Below are positions 1-6,886 of a DNA stretch of 64,000 bases, one piece after another. The stretch is from Lutibacter oricola (GTDB lineage: Bacteria; Bacteroidota; Bacteroidia; Flavobacteriales; Flavobacteriaceae): NCBI RefSeq assembly GCF_900106565.1, contig NZ_FNNJ01000001.1, forward strand, positions 992,001 to 1,056,000, given 5' to 3'. Both the position numbers and the translations under genes were made by a program. Numbering within the stretch: position 1 is the first letter of the stretch; each line of letters opens with the position of its first letter. The notes under the pieces are model-generated. The model made no database searches and was not told where the DNA came from. It saw nothing but the letters and a program-made list of their open reading frames with translations.

Positions 1-1
1 T

Positions 2-145
2 GGATTGGCATTAATTCTTTTTGCAAGCATTAGAGAACATTTAGAATTAGCTGATTTACCTAAAGGAATGAAAGGTGTGCCAATTAACTTATTAGTAGCG
101 GGTTTACTTTCATTAGCATTTTTAGGATTCACAGGATTAGTTTAA
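2..145 (+). CDS. rnfA: RnfA/NqrE-type membrane subunit, C-terminal end (partial)
   Basis: The window opens inside a reading frame of 47 codons that ends with TAA at 143-145. The product reads as a short IRE-type loop followed by a hydrophobic helix and ends in FLGFTGLV. This resembles the C-terminus of RnfA/RsxA, an integral membrane subunit of the ion-translocating ferredoxin:NAD oxidoreductase (Rnf). NqrE of the sodium-pumping NADH:quinone reductase is a homologue and cannot be fully excluded from this short piece. In many Bacteroidota rnfA is the last gene of the rnf operon, which fits the terminator directly downstream. The start lies outside the window. Confidence 0.65.
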   Translation, partial: GLALILFASIREHLELADLPKGMKGVPINLLVAGLLSLAFLGFTGLV

Positions 146-162
146 AAAAAGATTATAAAATT

Positions 163-202
163 AAAAGGTCGAAAATCTATACATATAGGTTTTCGACCTT
201 TT
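163..202 (+). terminator. Rho-independent terminator after rnfA-like gene
   Basis: A perfect 13 bp inverted repeat, AAAAGGTCGAAAA and TTTTCGACCTTTT, with a 14 nt loop. The A and T tracts at its outer ends make it usable in both directions. Confidence 0.85.
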
Positions 203-278
203 GATTTTCAGTTTGTTAAGTTTTTGAAAAATATTGAAAATATACTTAAAAAGAATGATTTATTACAAAAAAACACAC

Positions 279-286
279 TATATTTG
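279..286 (+). promoter_or_regulatory. Flavobacterial promoter -7 box for rpsP
   Basis: TATATTTG matches the Bacteroidota sigma-A -7 consensus TAnnTTTG and lies 50 bp before the rpsP start. No clear TTG -33 box is seen at the ideal distance. Confidence 0.6.
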
Positions 287-335
287 CGCACTCAAAAATT
301 AATAATCAAGGTCGAGAACCTTAAAATTTAAAAAG

Positions 336-914
336 ATGCCAGTAAAAATTAGATTACAAAGACACGGTAAAAAAGGAAAACCATTCTATTGGATAGTTGC
401 AGCAGATGTACGTTCAAAAAGAGATGGTAAATACTTAGAAAAATTAGGTACTTACAACCCTAACGTAAACCCAGCACAAATTGATTTAGATGTTGATGGA
501 GCTGTAACATGGTTACAAAACGGTGCACAACCAACTGATACTGCAAAAGCAATTCTATCTTATAAAGGAGCTATGCTAAAAAATCATTTAGTAGGTGGTG
601 TTAGAAAAGGTGCTATTACTGAAGAGCAAGCAGAAGAAAAATTCCAAGCTTGGTTAGCTGAAAAAGAAGCTAAAGTAAATGCTAAAAAAGAAGGTTTAGC
701 ACAAGCTAAAGCTGACGTTAAAGCAAAAGCATTAGAAGTTGAAGCTAAAATTAATGAAGATCGTGCTGCTGCTGTAAAAGAAGCTGCTGATGCTGCTATT
801 AAAGCTGAAGCTGACGCAAAAGCTGCTGCCGCTGCTGAAGCTGCAGAGCCAGTTGAAGAAAAAGGACCTGAGTCTATCGACGACGCGCAAGCTGCTGCAG
901 GAGAAGAAGCTTAA
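336..914 (+). CDS. rpsP: 30S ribosomal protein S16
   Basis: Component of the small ribosomal subunit that helps 16S rRNA folding. The first ~80 residues are the conserved S16 domain ([16 protein letters not shown], then the [10 protein letters not shown] segment). The remaining ~110 residues are a low-complexity tail rich in Ala, Glu and Lys, predicted to be highly helical and charged. Such long tails are common in Bacteroidota S16, whereas the E. coli protein is about 82 residues, so 192 residues is not a fusion artefact. It is followed 16 bp later by rimM, the usual S16-RimM pairing, and both are probably transcribed from the promoter at 279-286. Confidence 0.97.
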   Translation: MPVKIRLQRHGKKGKPFYWIVAADVRSKRDGKYLEKLGTYNPNVNPAQIDLDVDGAVTWLQNGAQPTDTAKAILSYKGAMLKNHLVGGVRKGAITEEQAEEKFQAWLAEKEAKVNAKKEGLAQAKADVKAKALEVEAKINEDRAAAVKEAADAAIKAEADAKAAAAAEAAEPVEEKGPESIDDAQAAAGEEA

Positions 915-930
915 TAAATTTTATTCGATA

Positions 931-1461
931 ATGCGTAAAGAAGATTGTTTTTATTTAGGCAAAATCGTTAGAAAACATAGCTTTAGAGGTGAGGTTGTAG
1001 CAAAATTAGATACAGACGAACCAGAATTGTATAAAGAATTGGAATCAGTATTTGTTGAATTAAACAATAATCTGGTTCCTTTTTTTATTGAAAAAAGCTT
1101 ACTGCAAAAAGGGAATCAACTTAGATTAGCTTTTGAAGATATTTCTACCGAAGATGATGCAGATAATATTTTAGGTTCAGGTTTATATTTACCACTTGAA
1201 TTTTTACCCAAATTAACAGGTAATAAGTTTTACTTTCACGAAATTATAGGTTTTCAAATAGAAGATGTAAATTTTGGAAAAGTTGGTGAAATTGTAGCTG
1301 TTAATGATTCTTCAGCTCAACCTTTGTTCGAAGTTGATGCAAACGGTAAAGAAGTATTTATACCTATGATAGATGATTTTATTAAAGTAGTTGATAGAAC
1401 TAATAATAAAATTATTGTTGAAACTCCAGAAGGTTTAATAAACCTTTATTTAGATAATTAA
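931..1461 (+). CDS. rimM: Ribosome maturation factor RimM
   Basis: Assembly factor that binds ribosomal protein S19 and the 30S head during 16S rRNA processing. The 176-residue product has the N-terminal RimM barrel (YLGKIVRKHSFRGEVVAK) and a C-terminal PRC-barrel ending in FIPMIDDFIKVVD, with the usual family length. The open frame extends upstream to 790 inside rpsP, but that extension is a shadow of the rpsP alanine-rich tail. I chose ATG at 931 because conserved sequence begins there and it lies 16 bp after the rpsP stop. It is the last protein gene before tRNA-Ser and the island. Confidence 0.95.
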   Translation: MRKEDCFYLGKIVRKHSFRGEVVAKLDTDEPELYKELESVFVELNNNLVPFFIEKSLLQKGNQLRLAFEDISTEDDADNILGSGLYLPLEFLPKLTGNKFYFHEIIGFQIEDVNFGKVGEIVAVNDSSAQPLFEVDANGKEVFIPMIDDFIKVVDRTNNKIIVETPEGLINLYLDN

Positions 1462-1467
1462 AACTTT

Positions 1468-1555
1468 AGAGAAGTGGCCGAGTGGTCGAAGGCGCACGCC
1501 TGGAAAGTGTGTATACCTCAAAAGGGTATCGAGGGTTCGAATCCCTTCTTCTCTG
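1468..1555 (+). tRNA. tRNA-Ser (anticodon GGA)
   Basis: An 88 nt cloverleaf can be drawn by eye. The acceptor stem is AGAGAAG paired with CTTCTCT. The anticodon stem CACGC/GTGTG has loop CTGGAAA, giving anticodon GGA. There is a long variable arm typical of class II tRNA-Ser, then T stem GAGGG/CCCTT around TTCGAAT. CCA is not encoded. The 3' end is the integration site of the adjoining island. Confidence 0.95.
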
Positions 1556-1556
1556 C
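1534..1556 (+). repeat. Left attachment site (att) in tRNA-Ser 3' end
   Basis: This 23 bp sequence, beginning GGTTCGAATCCC and ending CTTCTCTGC, is identical to 33598-33620. It covers the T loop, the 3' acceptor strand and one base beyond the tRNA. The tRNA is intact on this side, so integration regenerated the gene. Confidence 0.92.
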
Positions 1557-1890
1557 GAAAATGAACACAAATTGAATCAAAACACAGCAAACCATAGGTT
1601 TTAAGGGGTTTTGAATTTTAGGAGTTAACAGATATATTGATTTAAATTCATTAAATAAGTCAACAAATCGGTCAACAAATAAAAAAAGTAAATTTGTTGA
1701 CCGAATTATTGCTGTAGATACTGTAAATACTGATAAAATGTATTTTTAAAAACGGTGAAACAGTACATAATTTAATGAGAATAAGGTAGGATTTGGTCAA
1801 CAAATCTTATACATTTGTTACTAGGGCCAATATCCATAGTTGATTTGACTTTCGTCTTTAAAAAAAGTTAAACTTAAAAAGACGACAACT
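1557..1890. repeat. Integrase arm-type repeat cluster in 330 bp gene-free left end
   Basis: The gap between the att site and the integrase holds several copies of GTCAACAAA: a tandem pair at 1659-1679 with 3 bp spacing, an inverted copy at 1693-1701 (TTTGTTGAC), and a direct copy at 1796-1804. The copy at 1670-1680 and its inverse at 1692-1702 form a perfect 11 bp hairpin. The tandem pair recurs at 33529-33549 near the right end. The arrangement is that of arm-type binding sites for the integrase; this role is inferred. Confidence 0.7.
1852..1885 (+). promoter_or_regulatory. Hairpin immediately upstream of integrase start
   Basis: TCGTCTTT (1852-1859) is the exact reverse complement of AAAGACGA (1878-1885), five bases before the integrase ATG at 1891. 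If transcribed it would fold over the translation initiation region and could limit integrase synthesis. This is inference from the sequence only. Confidence 0.4.
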
Positions 1891-3159
1891 ATGAAAACCC
1901 AAAACACTTTTTCAATCCTAATTTGGATTAATGCTTCACGTGCCAAAAATAACGAAGCGGATTTATTCGCAAGAATTACGGTTAATCAGAAACGAGTTAA
2001 TATTAGCCTAAAAAGAAAAGTTCTTTTAGAATCTTGGGATAAATCTAAATCCAAAATTAAAGGAAACAGTCAAGAGGCTAGAGTTATCAATAATTATATT
2101 GACCAAACACAAGCTTCAATTTTCAAAGCATACCAGGAATTAGTTAATGAAAGAAAATTAATAACAGCTGAAGCTATTAAAGCTCGATTTTTAGGAACCG
2201 ACCAACAATATTATTCGCTTCAAAATATTATTGATTATCATAATACTAATTTTGCTCACAAGTTAAATAAAGCCACACTTGGCCTTTATAAAACTACCCA
2301 GAGTTATTTAATGGAGTTCGTACTGAAAGAATACAAAACTTCAGATATTTACTTGAGAGACCTAAATTATTCATTTGTTGTGCAATTTGACAATTTCTTA
2401 AGAGGCTATAAACTTTCAAGAAATAAGAAAAGAATAGGTAATAATACCATCATAAAACACATTCAACGCTTAAGAAAAATGGTAACTATGGCCTTTCATA
2501 TGGAATGGATAGAAAGAGACCCATTTGTTAAATATAAACCTTCATTTATTAAAAAGGAACGTGAGTTTTTATCAAAAGAAGAACTTGAAAGTATTGAAAA
2601 CTATAGCACAGATATTGAACGTTTAGATTTAGTAAAGGATCTTTTTATTTTTAGCAGCTACACAGGTATTGCATATGTTGATATTATGAAGCTTAAAAAA
2701 GACAATGTGGTTTTTGGGATTGATGGTAATAAATGGATAATTACCAAAAGACAAAAAACAAATACACCAGTGAAAATACCAATACTAGACCAAGCTCAAT
2801 ACTTAATTGATAAATACAGAAATAATGAAAGAGCAGCTCTAAATGGTACCGTTTTTCCTGCGTTATCAAATCAAAAATTAAATAGTTATTTAAAAGAAAT
2901 AGCAGATGCTTGTAAGATTAAAAAGAACCTAACATTTCATATGGCGCGCCATACATTTGCAACTACAGTAACGCTAACAAATGGCGTTCCAATTGAAACC
3001 GTTTCTAAAATTTTAGGACACACAAAAATTGCTACAACTCAAATTTATGCTAGAGTAATTGAAAGAAAAGTAAGTGATGATATGAATGCTTTAAAAGTGT
3101 TATTAAATACCAAATCAGAGCAAGGTTCAGAAGTAGTTCAGAAGAAATCTAACAGCTAA
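1891..3159 (+). CDS. Tyrosine recombinase / integrase of the island
   Basis: Site-specific recombinase expected to integrate and excise the island at tRNA-Ser. The 422-residue protein has the Bacteroidota arrangement: an N-terminal arm-binding region (~1-95), a SAM-like core-binding domain (~105-210) and a C-terminal catalytic domain (~220-400). Visible catalytic residues are H350 and R353 in HMARH, the later GHT histidine, and nucleophile Y386 in TTQIYARV. The box that holds the first catalytic Arg in most family members reads SSYTGIAYVD with no Arg, as in CTnDOT-like integrases. The gene is transcribed away from the tRNA and sits 335 bp inside the island. Good length and intact motifs suggest it is functional. 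Confidence 0.95.
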   Translation: MKTQNTFSILIWINASRAKNNEADLFARITVNQKRVNISLKRKVLLESWDKSKSKIKGNSQEARVINNYIDQTQASIFKAYQELVNERKLITAEAIKARFLGTDQQYYSLQNIIDYHNTNFAHKLNKATLGLYKTTQSYLMEFVLKEYKTSDIYLRDLNYSFVVQFDNFLRGYKLSRNKKRIGNNTIIKHIQRLRKMVTMAFHMEWIERDPFVKYKPSFIKKEREFLSKEELESIENYSTDIERLDLVKDLFIFSSYTGIAYVDIMKLKKDNVVFGIDGNKWIITKRQKTNTPVKIPILDQAQYLIDKYRNNERAALNGTVFPALSNQKLNSYLKEIADACKIKKNLTFHMARHTFATTVTLTNGVPIETVSKILGHTKIATTQIYARVIERKVSDDMNALKVLLNTKSEQGSEVVQKKSNS

Positions 3160-3165
3160 CTAATT

Positions 3166-3216
3166 TATAGGTTTTTTTATTATTTTTAAATGCTTAAAAA
3201 AATTGAAAAACCTATA
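3166..3216 (+). promoter_or_regulatory. Inverted repeat between integrase and rteC-like gene
   Basis: TATAGGTTTTT (3166-3176) and AAAAACCTATA (3206-3216) form an 11 bp stem whose last base is the A of the downstream ATG. It could act as an attenuator or translational switch for the RteC-like gene. Function is not known. Confidence 0.35.
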
Positions 3217-4061
3217 TGAAAAAAACTACTATTGCCTTTAATCGGTATAAAAAATCTATTGTATTAATTGAAAAATCTAATTTAAAAGATCTAACAATTT
3301 TAAAACAAGGTATTGTACTTTCAAGAACGTGTCTAAATGAATTTAGCACACTTGTAAGGACTAAAAAATTCCCTTCAAAAAAAGAAGAAATAACATTTTT
3401 TAAATATCAAAAACCGTATGTAGAAGGGAGACTCCAGTACTTTAAATGGTTACATAATTATTTACTTGAAAAACCAATTTCTGGTAACTCAAAACAACAG
3501 AAGTACATTAGCAATGAACTTGATAGGTTAGATAGCAGAAAATGGAAACAGTTGGAATTTGTAAAGTATTATAGGTTAAAAGAAGATAAACTAGACCACC
3601 TTTATTTTTTAAGAGATATCGAACAATTAGATTTATTTATCGATAGCTCGCATCACTTTAAAGATCCGGAATTTACAACCAGTCACGATTACCTTGTATC
3701 AAAAATTATTGCACACGATTTATTAATTGCATTTTTTTCTAACGAGTTGAAAATACTTAAAAACAAGAAATCAAATGATGTAGTTATCGAAGAGGTTAAA
3801 CCAGCCATTTTAAGAGATCTAAATTGGACAGGAACTAAAACGGATTTAGTTGAATTAATTTTCGCTTTAAAAGAGTCAGGTGTTTTAAGAAATGGAAGAG
3901 CAGAACTAAAAAAAATTAAAAATGTAATTGAACTACTTTTTGAAATTGAATTAGGTAATATTTATAAAGTTTTTGAGCAAATTAAAGCTAGAGAGAAAGA
4001 TCAAACAAAATTTATAGATTCTTTAAAAATTGGACTCATTAATAGAATTGAATCTAATTAA
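3216..4061 (+). CDS. RteC-domain protein
   Basis: A 281-residue protein recognised as RteC family. It contains the EEITFFKYQKPYVEGRLQYF block (consensus EIxFFKxIKPxxxSkLIYY), then KLDHLYFLRD, and a C-terminal WTGTKTDLVELIFAL segment followed by ELGNIYKVFEQIKAR. In Bacteroides CTnDOT, RteC activates excision genes in response to tetracycline; homologues in other elements have unknown inducers. It lies 56 bp after the integrase in the same direction, consistent with control of excision. No tetracycline resistance gene is present here, so the inducing signal is unknown. It ends before a strong terminator. Confidence 0.85.
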   Translation: MKKTTIAFNRYKKSIVLIEKSNLKDLTILKQGIVLSRTCLNEFSTLVRTKKFPSKKEEITFFKYQKPYVEGRLQYFKWLHNYLLEKPISGNSKQQKYISNELDRLDSRKWKQLEFVKYYRLKEDKLDHLYFLRDIEQLDLFIDSSHHFKDPEFTTSHDYLVSKIIAHDLLIAFFSNELKILKNKKSNDVVIEEVKPAILRDLNWTGTKTDLVELIFALKESGVLRNGRAELKKIKNVIELLFEIELGNIYKVFEQIKAREKDQTKFIDSLKIGLINRIESN

Positions 4062-4126
4062 AGTATTGTTGTTAAATTACTGTTTTAGTGTTGGTTATGG
4101 TTTTTATATGTTCTATAATAAATAGG

Positions 4127-4345
4127 ACTACCTAACGACTACCTAAAATTGAAAAAAAGAGATGATTTTTTATTAAAAAATCATCTCTTTTTATTTATAA
4201 ACATACCTTTTTATTGAAATTGAATCCAGTGTGATTATAAATTCTAACTTTTTTTAAAATGCAAAGTTTTTAAACTCTTGTCATTCAGTAAGTTAAAATT
4301 TTTAAAATGTTAAATTTTTTAGGTACTACCTAATGACTACCTAAA
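4127..4345. repeat. Two copies of a tandem ACTACCTAA pair in a 366 bp gene-free gap
   Basis: The gap 4062-4427 holds ACTACCTAA-CG-ACTACCTAA at 4127-4146 and ACTACCTAA-TG-ACTACCTAA at 4325-4344, 198 bp apart. The design (9 bp units in tandem with a 2 bp spacer) parallels the GTCAACAAA pairs at the island ends but with a different sequence. They could be binding sites of the downstream HTH protein, iterons, or arm sites of another recombinase. A terminator lies between them. Confidence 0.6.
4154..4192 (+). terminator. Rho-independent terminator after rteC-like gene
   Basis: AAAAAGAGATGATTTTTT faces AAAAAATCATCTCTTTTT around a short loop, followed by a T-rich stretch. Strong and symmetrical. 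Confidence 0.85.
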
Positions 4346-4427
4346 GATTCTCAATAAAACTTTTAAGCTTTGTAGCACGAAAGTCAAATCGCTATAAACA
4401 ATTATTAATTTAAAAAATACTTAATCA

Positions 4428-4706
4428 ATGCCAACACAAATTATAACAACTGATGATTTAAGAGAGTTTAAAATTGAACTATTAGATGACATTAAAAGTT
4501 TACTTCAAAAAACGACTGCTGCACCTCAAAAAAAATATTTAAAATCAGCAGAATTAATGAAAATATTGAAAGTAAGTCCGGGAACACTTCAAACTTTAAG
4601 AATTAACGGAACACTACCGTACACAAAAATTGGAGGGATCATTTTCTACGATGCAGAAGAAATTGAAAACGTAATGAAAGAAAACAGTATTCATAACAAA
4701 TTTTAA
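4428..4706 (+). CDS. Helix-turn-helix protein, excisionase-like
   Basis: A 92-residue protein. Residues ~1-35 form a charged helix. Residues ~38-88 match the MerR/excisionase-type HTH_17 fold: YLKSAELMKILKVSPGTLQTLRINGTLPYTKIGG, with the usual wing and IFYDAEEIENVMKE end. Proteins of this type next to Bacteroidota integrases act as recombination directionality factors or transcription regulators. It heads a compact run of three genes (HTH, winged-helix-like, ATPase) that looks like a maintenance or excision module. Its exact role is inferred from position and fold. Confidence 0.8.
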   Translation: MPTQIITTDDLREFKIELLDDIKSLLQKTTAAPQKKYLKSAELMKILKVSPGTLQTLRINGTLPYTKIGGIIFYDAEEIENVMKENSIHNKF

Positions 4707-4712
4707 GAATAA

Positions 4713-4740
4713 CGTCATTCTGAACCTGTTCAGAATCTTA
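4713..4740. repeat. REP-like palindrome, family A
   Basis: CGTCATTCTGAACCTGTTCAGAATCTTA-type sequence: ATTCTGAA faces TTCAGAAT over a 4 nt loop. It is one of four related copies in the island (6163, 26073 and 26325 are the others). Confidence 0.75.
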
Positions 4741-4753
4741 CTATTTAGAGCCT

Positions 4754-5425
4754 ATGAATTACATAAAACATCTCAACGGTATCTTTCATCAATTTTCAAA
4801 AGATACTCGTTTAAATCCAACACATATTAGCCTATATATTGCTTTATTTCAGATTTGGAATTACAATCGATTTCCAGATGAATTTTATATAAATCGAGAA
4901 GAAGTTATGAAGTTTTCTAAAATCGGTTCTAACACAACATATCATCGTTGTATTAAAGAGTTAAGTCATTGGAAATACATTATTTATAGTCCTTCTCACA
5001 ATCCGTTTAAAGGCAGTAAAGTGAAGTTGTTTAATTTCAGTACAAGTGATAAGCAAGATTTGTATTTAGACTCTACCATAAATGAACAAGCGCTGGTATC
5101 TAATATAAACATTAATAAACATACTATAAACATAAATAAACCTCTCTCTCTAAAAAAGGTTTTCAATTTTTTTAAAAAAAAGGATTGGTCAGAAAAAGAA
5201 GCAGAAAAATTTTTCAATTACTACGAATCTGTAGGATGGAAAAAAGGAAACAATCCAATTGAAAATTGGCAAGCTGCAGCAGAGAGTTGGATGTTAAAAA
5301 TAGACGAATTTACTATTTCAAAACAAAAAGAATCAAAAACAAATCAAAACACAGATTTACCACTTGACCATTTTCAAGACAACCTCCACACCAACCAAAA
5401 CAAAAACTATAACGAACCTTTATAA
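4754..5425 (+). CDS. Winged-helix-like mobile element protein, function unknown
   Basis: A 223-residue protein beginning MNYIKHLNGIFHQF. The first ~100 residues resemble a replication-initiator or GntR-like winged helix (ISLYIALFQIWNYNRFP, then EEVMKFSKIGSNTTYHRCIKEL). The C-terminal half has a short amphipathic region (FFKKKDWSEKEAEKFFNYYESVGWKKG) resembling DnaD-like tails and then a polar end. It sits between an excisionase-like protein and a DnaC-like ATPase, so a role in replication or processing of the excised island is plausible but not shown. I do not recognise a named family with certainty. Confidence 0.75.
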   Translation: MNYIKHLNGIFHQFSKDTRLNPTHISLYIALFQIWNYNRFPDEFYINREEVMKFSKIGSNTTYHRCIKELSHWKYIIYSPSHNPFKGSKVKLFNFSTSDKQDLYLDSTINEQALVSNININKHTININKPLSLKKVFNFFKKKDWSEKEAEKFFNYYESVGWKKGNNPIENWQAAAESWMLKIDEFTISKQKESKTNQNTDLPLDHFQDNLHTNQNKNYNEPL

Positions 5426-5431
5426 GATTCT

Positions 5432-5455
5432 GTCATTTCTGCGTAGGCAGGAATC
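5432..5455. repeat. REP-like palindrome, family B
   Basis: GTCATTTCTGCGTAGGCAGG-type element with arms around GTA; the second copy is at 28007-28030. It sits between two genes of the same operon (5425 and 5479). Confidence 0.75.
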
Positions 5456-5478
5456 TCATCATTTGGAAAATAAAAACT

Positions 5479-6153
5479 ATGAAACCACAACCACACATAA
5501 AAATCGAAGGAACATCAAAATTCCAAATAGGAGAAATAAGAAACAACACAGTCCATTACGATTTTGAAAAAATAAAAACCTACCTCAACATCAAAGGTCA
5601 CATACTATTCGGTAAAAATTTCAAAATCTACAATGAAGACGAACCTCTACTTTTCAAACTATGCAATTACTTTATCCAGGATCATTATAGTTGTGCACAA
5701 ATGGGAATAGACACCAATAAAGGATTATTACTATCTGGCCCAGTAGGTTGTGGAAAAACATCACTAATGAAATTACTTTTACATCTAGCGCCACACAAAA
5801 CTAATTACGAACTCATTCCCTCCAGGAATATTGTTTTCAATTTCAATGCAAAAGGTTATGCTGTTTTTGAAAAATACAATCAAACTCAAAACTATTGTTT
5901 CGATGATTTAGGAGTAGAACCAACAGGTAGCCACTACGCAAAAGAGTGCAATGTATTAGGTGAAATCTTGCTCTCTCGTTACGATTTATTTATGCGTAGT
6001 CCTGAACGCAGTCAGAAGGTGTTAACCCACATAACCACGAACCTCAACGCGCAAGAAATTGAAAAACGTTACGGAAACAGGGTGAGAAGCAGAATGAGAA
6101 CAATGTTTAATTTAATTAGCTTTGATGAAAACTCAATTGATAAAAGAAAATAA
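5479..6153 (+). CDS. DnaC-like AAA+ ATPase
   Basis: A 224-residue ATPase of the DnaC/IstB-like type. Walker A is SGPVGCGKTS (residues ~86-95), Walker B is CFDDLG (~137-142), a sensor-1-like THITTNL follows, and the arginine-finger region reads RYGNRVRSRMR near the C-terminus. Such proteins load helicase or assist transposition and replication of mobile elements. The N-terminal ~60 residues are less conserved. It follows the winged-helix-like gene by 53 bp, with a REP-like element between them, and the pair probably act together. No helicase or transposase partner is encoded in the island. Confidence 0.82.
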   Translation: MKPQPHIKIEGTSKFQIGEIRNNTVHYDFEKIKTYLNIKGHILFGKNFKIYNEDEPLLFKLCNYFIQDHYSCAQMGIDTNKGLLLSGPVGCGKTSLMKLLLHLAPHKTNYELIPSRNIVFNFNAKGYAVFEKYNQTQNYCFDDLGVEPTGSHYAKECNVLGEILLSRYDLFMRSPERSQKVLTHITTNLNAQEIEKRYGNRVRSRMRTMFNLISFDENSIDKRK

Positions 6154-6162
6154 CTTTTTATT

Positions 6163-6190
6163 CGTCACCCTGAACTTGGTTCAGGGTCCC
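6163..6190. repeat. REP-like palindrome, family A
   Basis: Begins CGTCACCCTGAAC; ACCCTGAAC faces GTTCAGGGT. A divergent family A copy just after the ATPase gene stop; it may also serve as a weak transcription end. Confidence 0.7.
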
Positions 6191-6221
6191 ACCAATTATA
6201 TTAGGTTGTTTGTTGTGGAAT

Positions 6222-6297
6222 GAAAAAACAAAACCCACTTCAAGAGAAGTGGGTTAAAAAAAATTGCTATGAAAAAGATTAGGCCTATGAAAACCTA
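6222..6297 (-). ncRNA. Candidate ~75 nt small RNA with own promoter and terminator
   Basis: On the minus strand there is a good flavobacterial promoter: TTTG (6332-6329), 18 bp spacer, TATATTTG (6310-6303). About six bases downstream a transcript would start near 6297. It would fold a first stem from ATTAGG/CCTAAT (6299-6294 with 6283-6278) and end in a perfect 10 bp hairpin AACCCACTTC/GAAGTGGGTT (6255-6246 with 6241-6232) followed by TTTGTTTTTT. No ORF of useful size is present. Promoter, fold and terminator in the right order support a transcribed RNA; its function and family are unknown. Confidence 0.55.
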
Positions 6298-6302
6298 ATA
6301 CT

Positions 6303-6332
6303 CAAATATAGCATTATCTTCCTAAAATCAAA
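6303..6332 (-). promoter_or_regulatory. Minus-strand promoter of the candidate small RNA
   Basis: TTTG, 18 bp spacer and TATATTTG on the minus strand; this is the best two-box match to the Bacteroidota consensus seen in the island. Confidence 0.6.
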
Positions 6333-6411
6333 AAAAACATTTTTCTATTTTGTAGTATCAAACAAAATCAAACTACCTTAAAAAGTAGTTTATATATTGC
6401 GTTAACTTATT

Positions 6412-6426
6412 TGCAATGCCATTGCA
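6412..6426. promoter_or_regulatory. Perfect 7-1-7 palindrome, likely Fur-family operator
   Basis: TGCAATG-C-CATTGCA lies just upstream of the -7 box of the first metal operon. A 7-1-7 inverted repeat is the standard architecture of Fur/Zur/PerR operators, and a Fur-family gene lies in the same operon at 12429. A degenerate copy lies at 12846-12860. Confidence 0.7.
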
Positions 6427-6438
6427 TTAAATAATTTA

Positions 6439-6446
6439 TATATTTG
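6439..6446 (+). promoter_or_regulatory. Promoter -7 box of the first metal operon
   Basis: TATATTTG ends only 5 bp before the ATG at 6452, so the transcript would begin at or next to the start codon (near-leaderless). Confidence 0.6.
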
Positions 6447-6451
6447 CTACA

Positions 6452-6763
6452 ATGAAATTTATAGCATTCATATTATCAATTTATATTCTCGCACTTAATT
6501 TTACACCTTGTGTAGATAATAGTGAAATTGATGATAATGTTAAAACAGAAATTTCACAAACTAATGGTGACGAGCATCAACATCAAGATTCAGATTTATG
6601 CTCCCCTTTTTGTATGTGTCATTGTTGTCATATTAATGTAATACAGTTTCAATTCACTTATACAAAACTTGATGTAAATAATTATTATACTCAAAATTTC
6701 TTCTACCTAAACGGTTTAGAAACAAATTATTCTACTTCTATTTTACAGCCTCCAAGGGCATAA
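6452..6763 (+). CDS. DUF6660-type small Cys/His-rich secreted protein
   Basis: A 103-residue protein with an N-terminal signal sequence (MKFIAFILSIYILALNFTPC). The middle is rich in His and Asp (DEHQHQDSD), followed by a CSPFCMCHCCH cysteine/histidine cluster and a C-terminus with no known motif. It resembles the small DUF6660 proteins often found before CzcA-type pumps in Bacteroidota. The Cys/His content suggests metal binding in the periplasm or on the envelope, which I infer. It is the first gene after the palindromic operator and precedes the pump by 123 bp. Confidence 0.75.
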   Translation: MKFIAFILSIYILALNFTPCVDNSEIDDNVKTEISQTNGDEHQHQDSDLCSPFCMCHCCHINVIQFQFTYTKLDVNNYYTQNFFYLNGLETNYSTSILQPPRA

Positions 6764-6886
6764 TTCAGTTTTATCTAGGATAATTATATCCAATTTTGAA
6801 CCTTTAAAGGTTCTTTTCAACTCGAGTAATTCTAATTTTATTAGAAGAATTGAATCAAAAAGTTTAACTGAATTAACACCTTTTCT

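Noticed and set aside
790-930. Upstream extension of rimM into rpsP
   Set aside because: It reads the rpsP alanine-rich tail in another frame; family similarity starts at ATG 931.
1659-1806. CRISPR-like array from repeated GTCAACAAA
   Set aside because: Units are 9 bp, spacing is irregular, one is inverted and no cas gene is present; better explained as integrase sites.
6269-6298. Nine-codon plus-strand ORF (MKKIRPMKT) resembling an attenuator leader
   Set aside because: It lies antisense within the candidate small RNA, has no plus-strand promoter nearby, and the stem is better explained by the minus-strand transcript.
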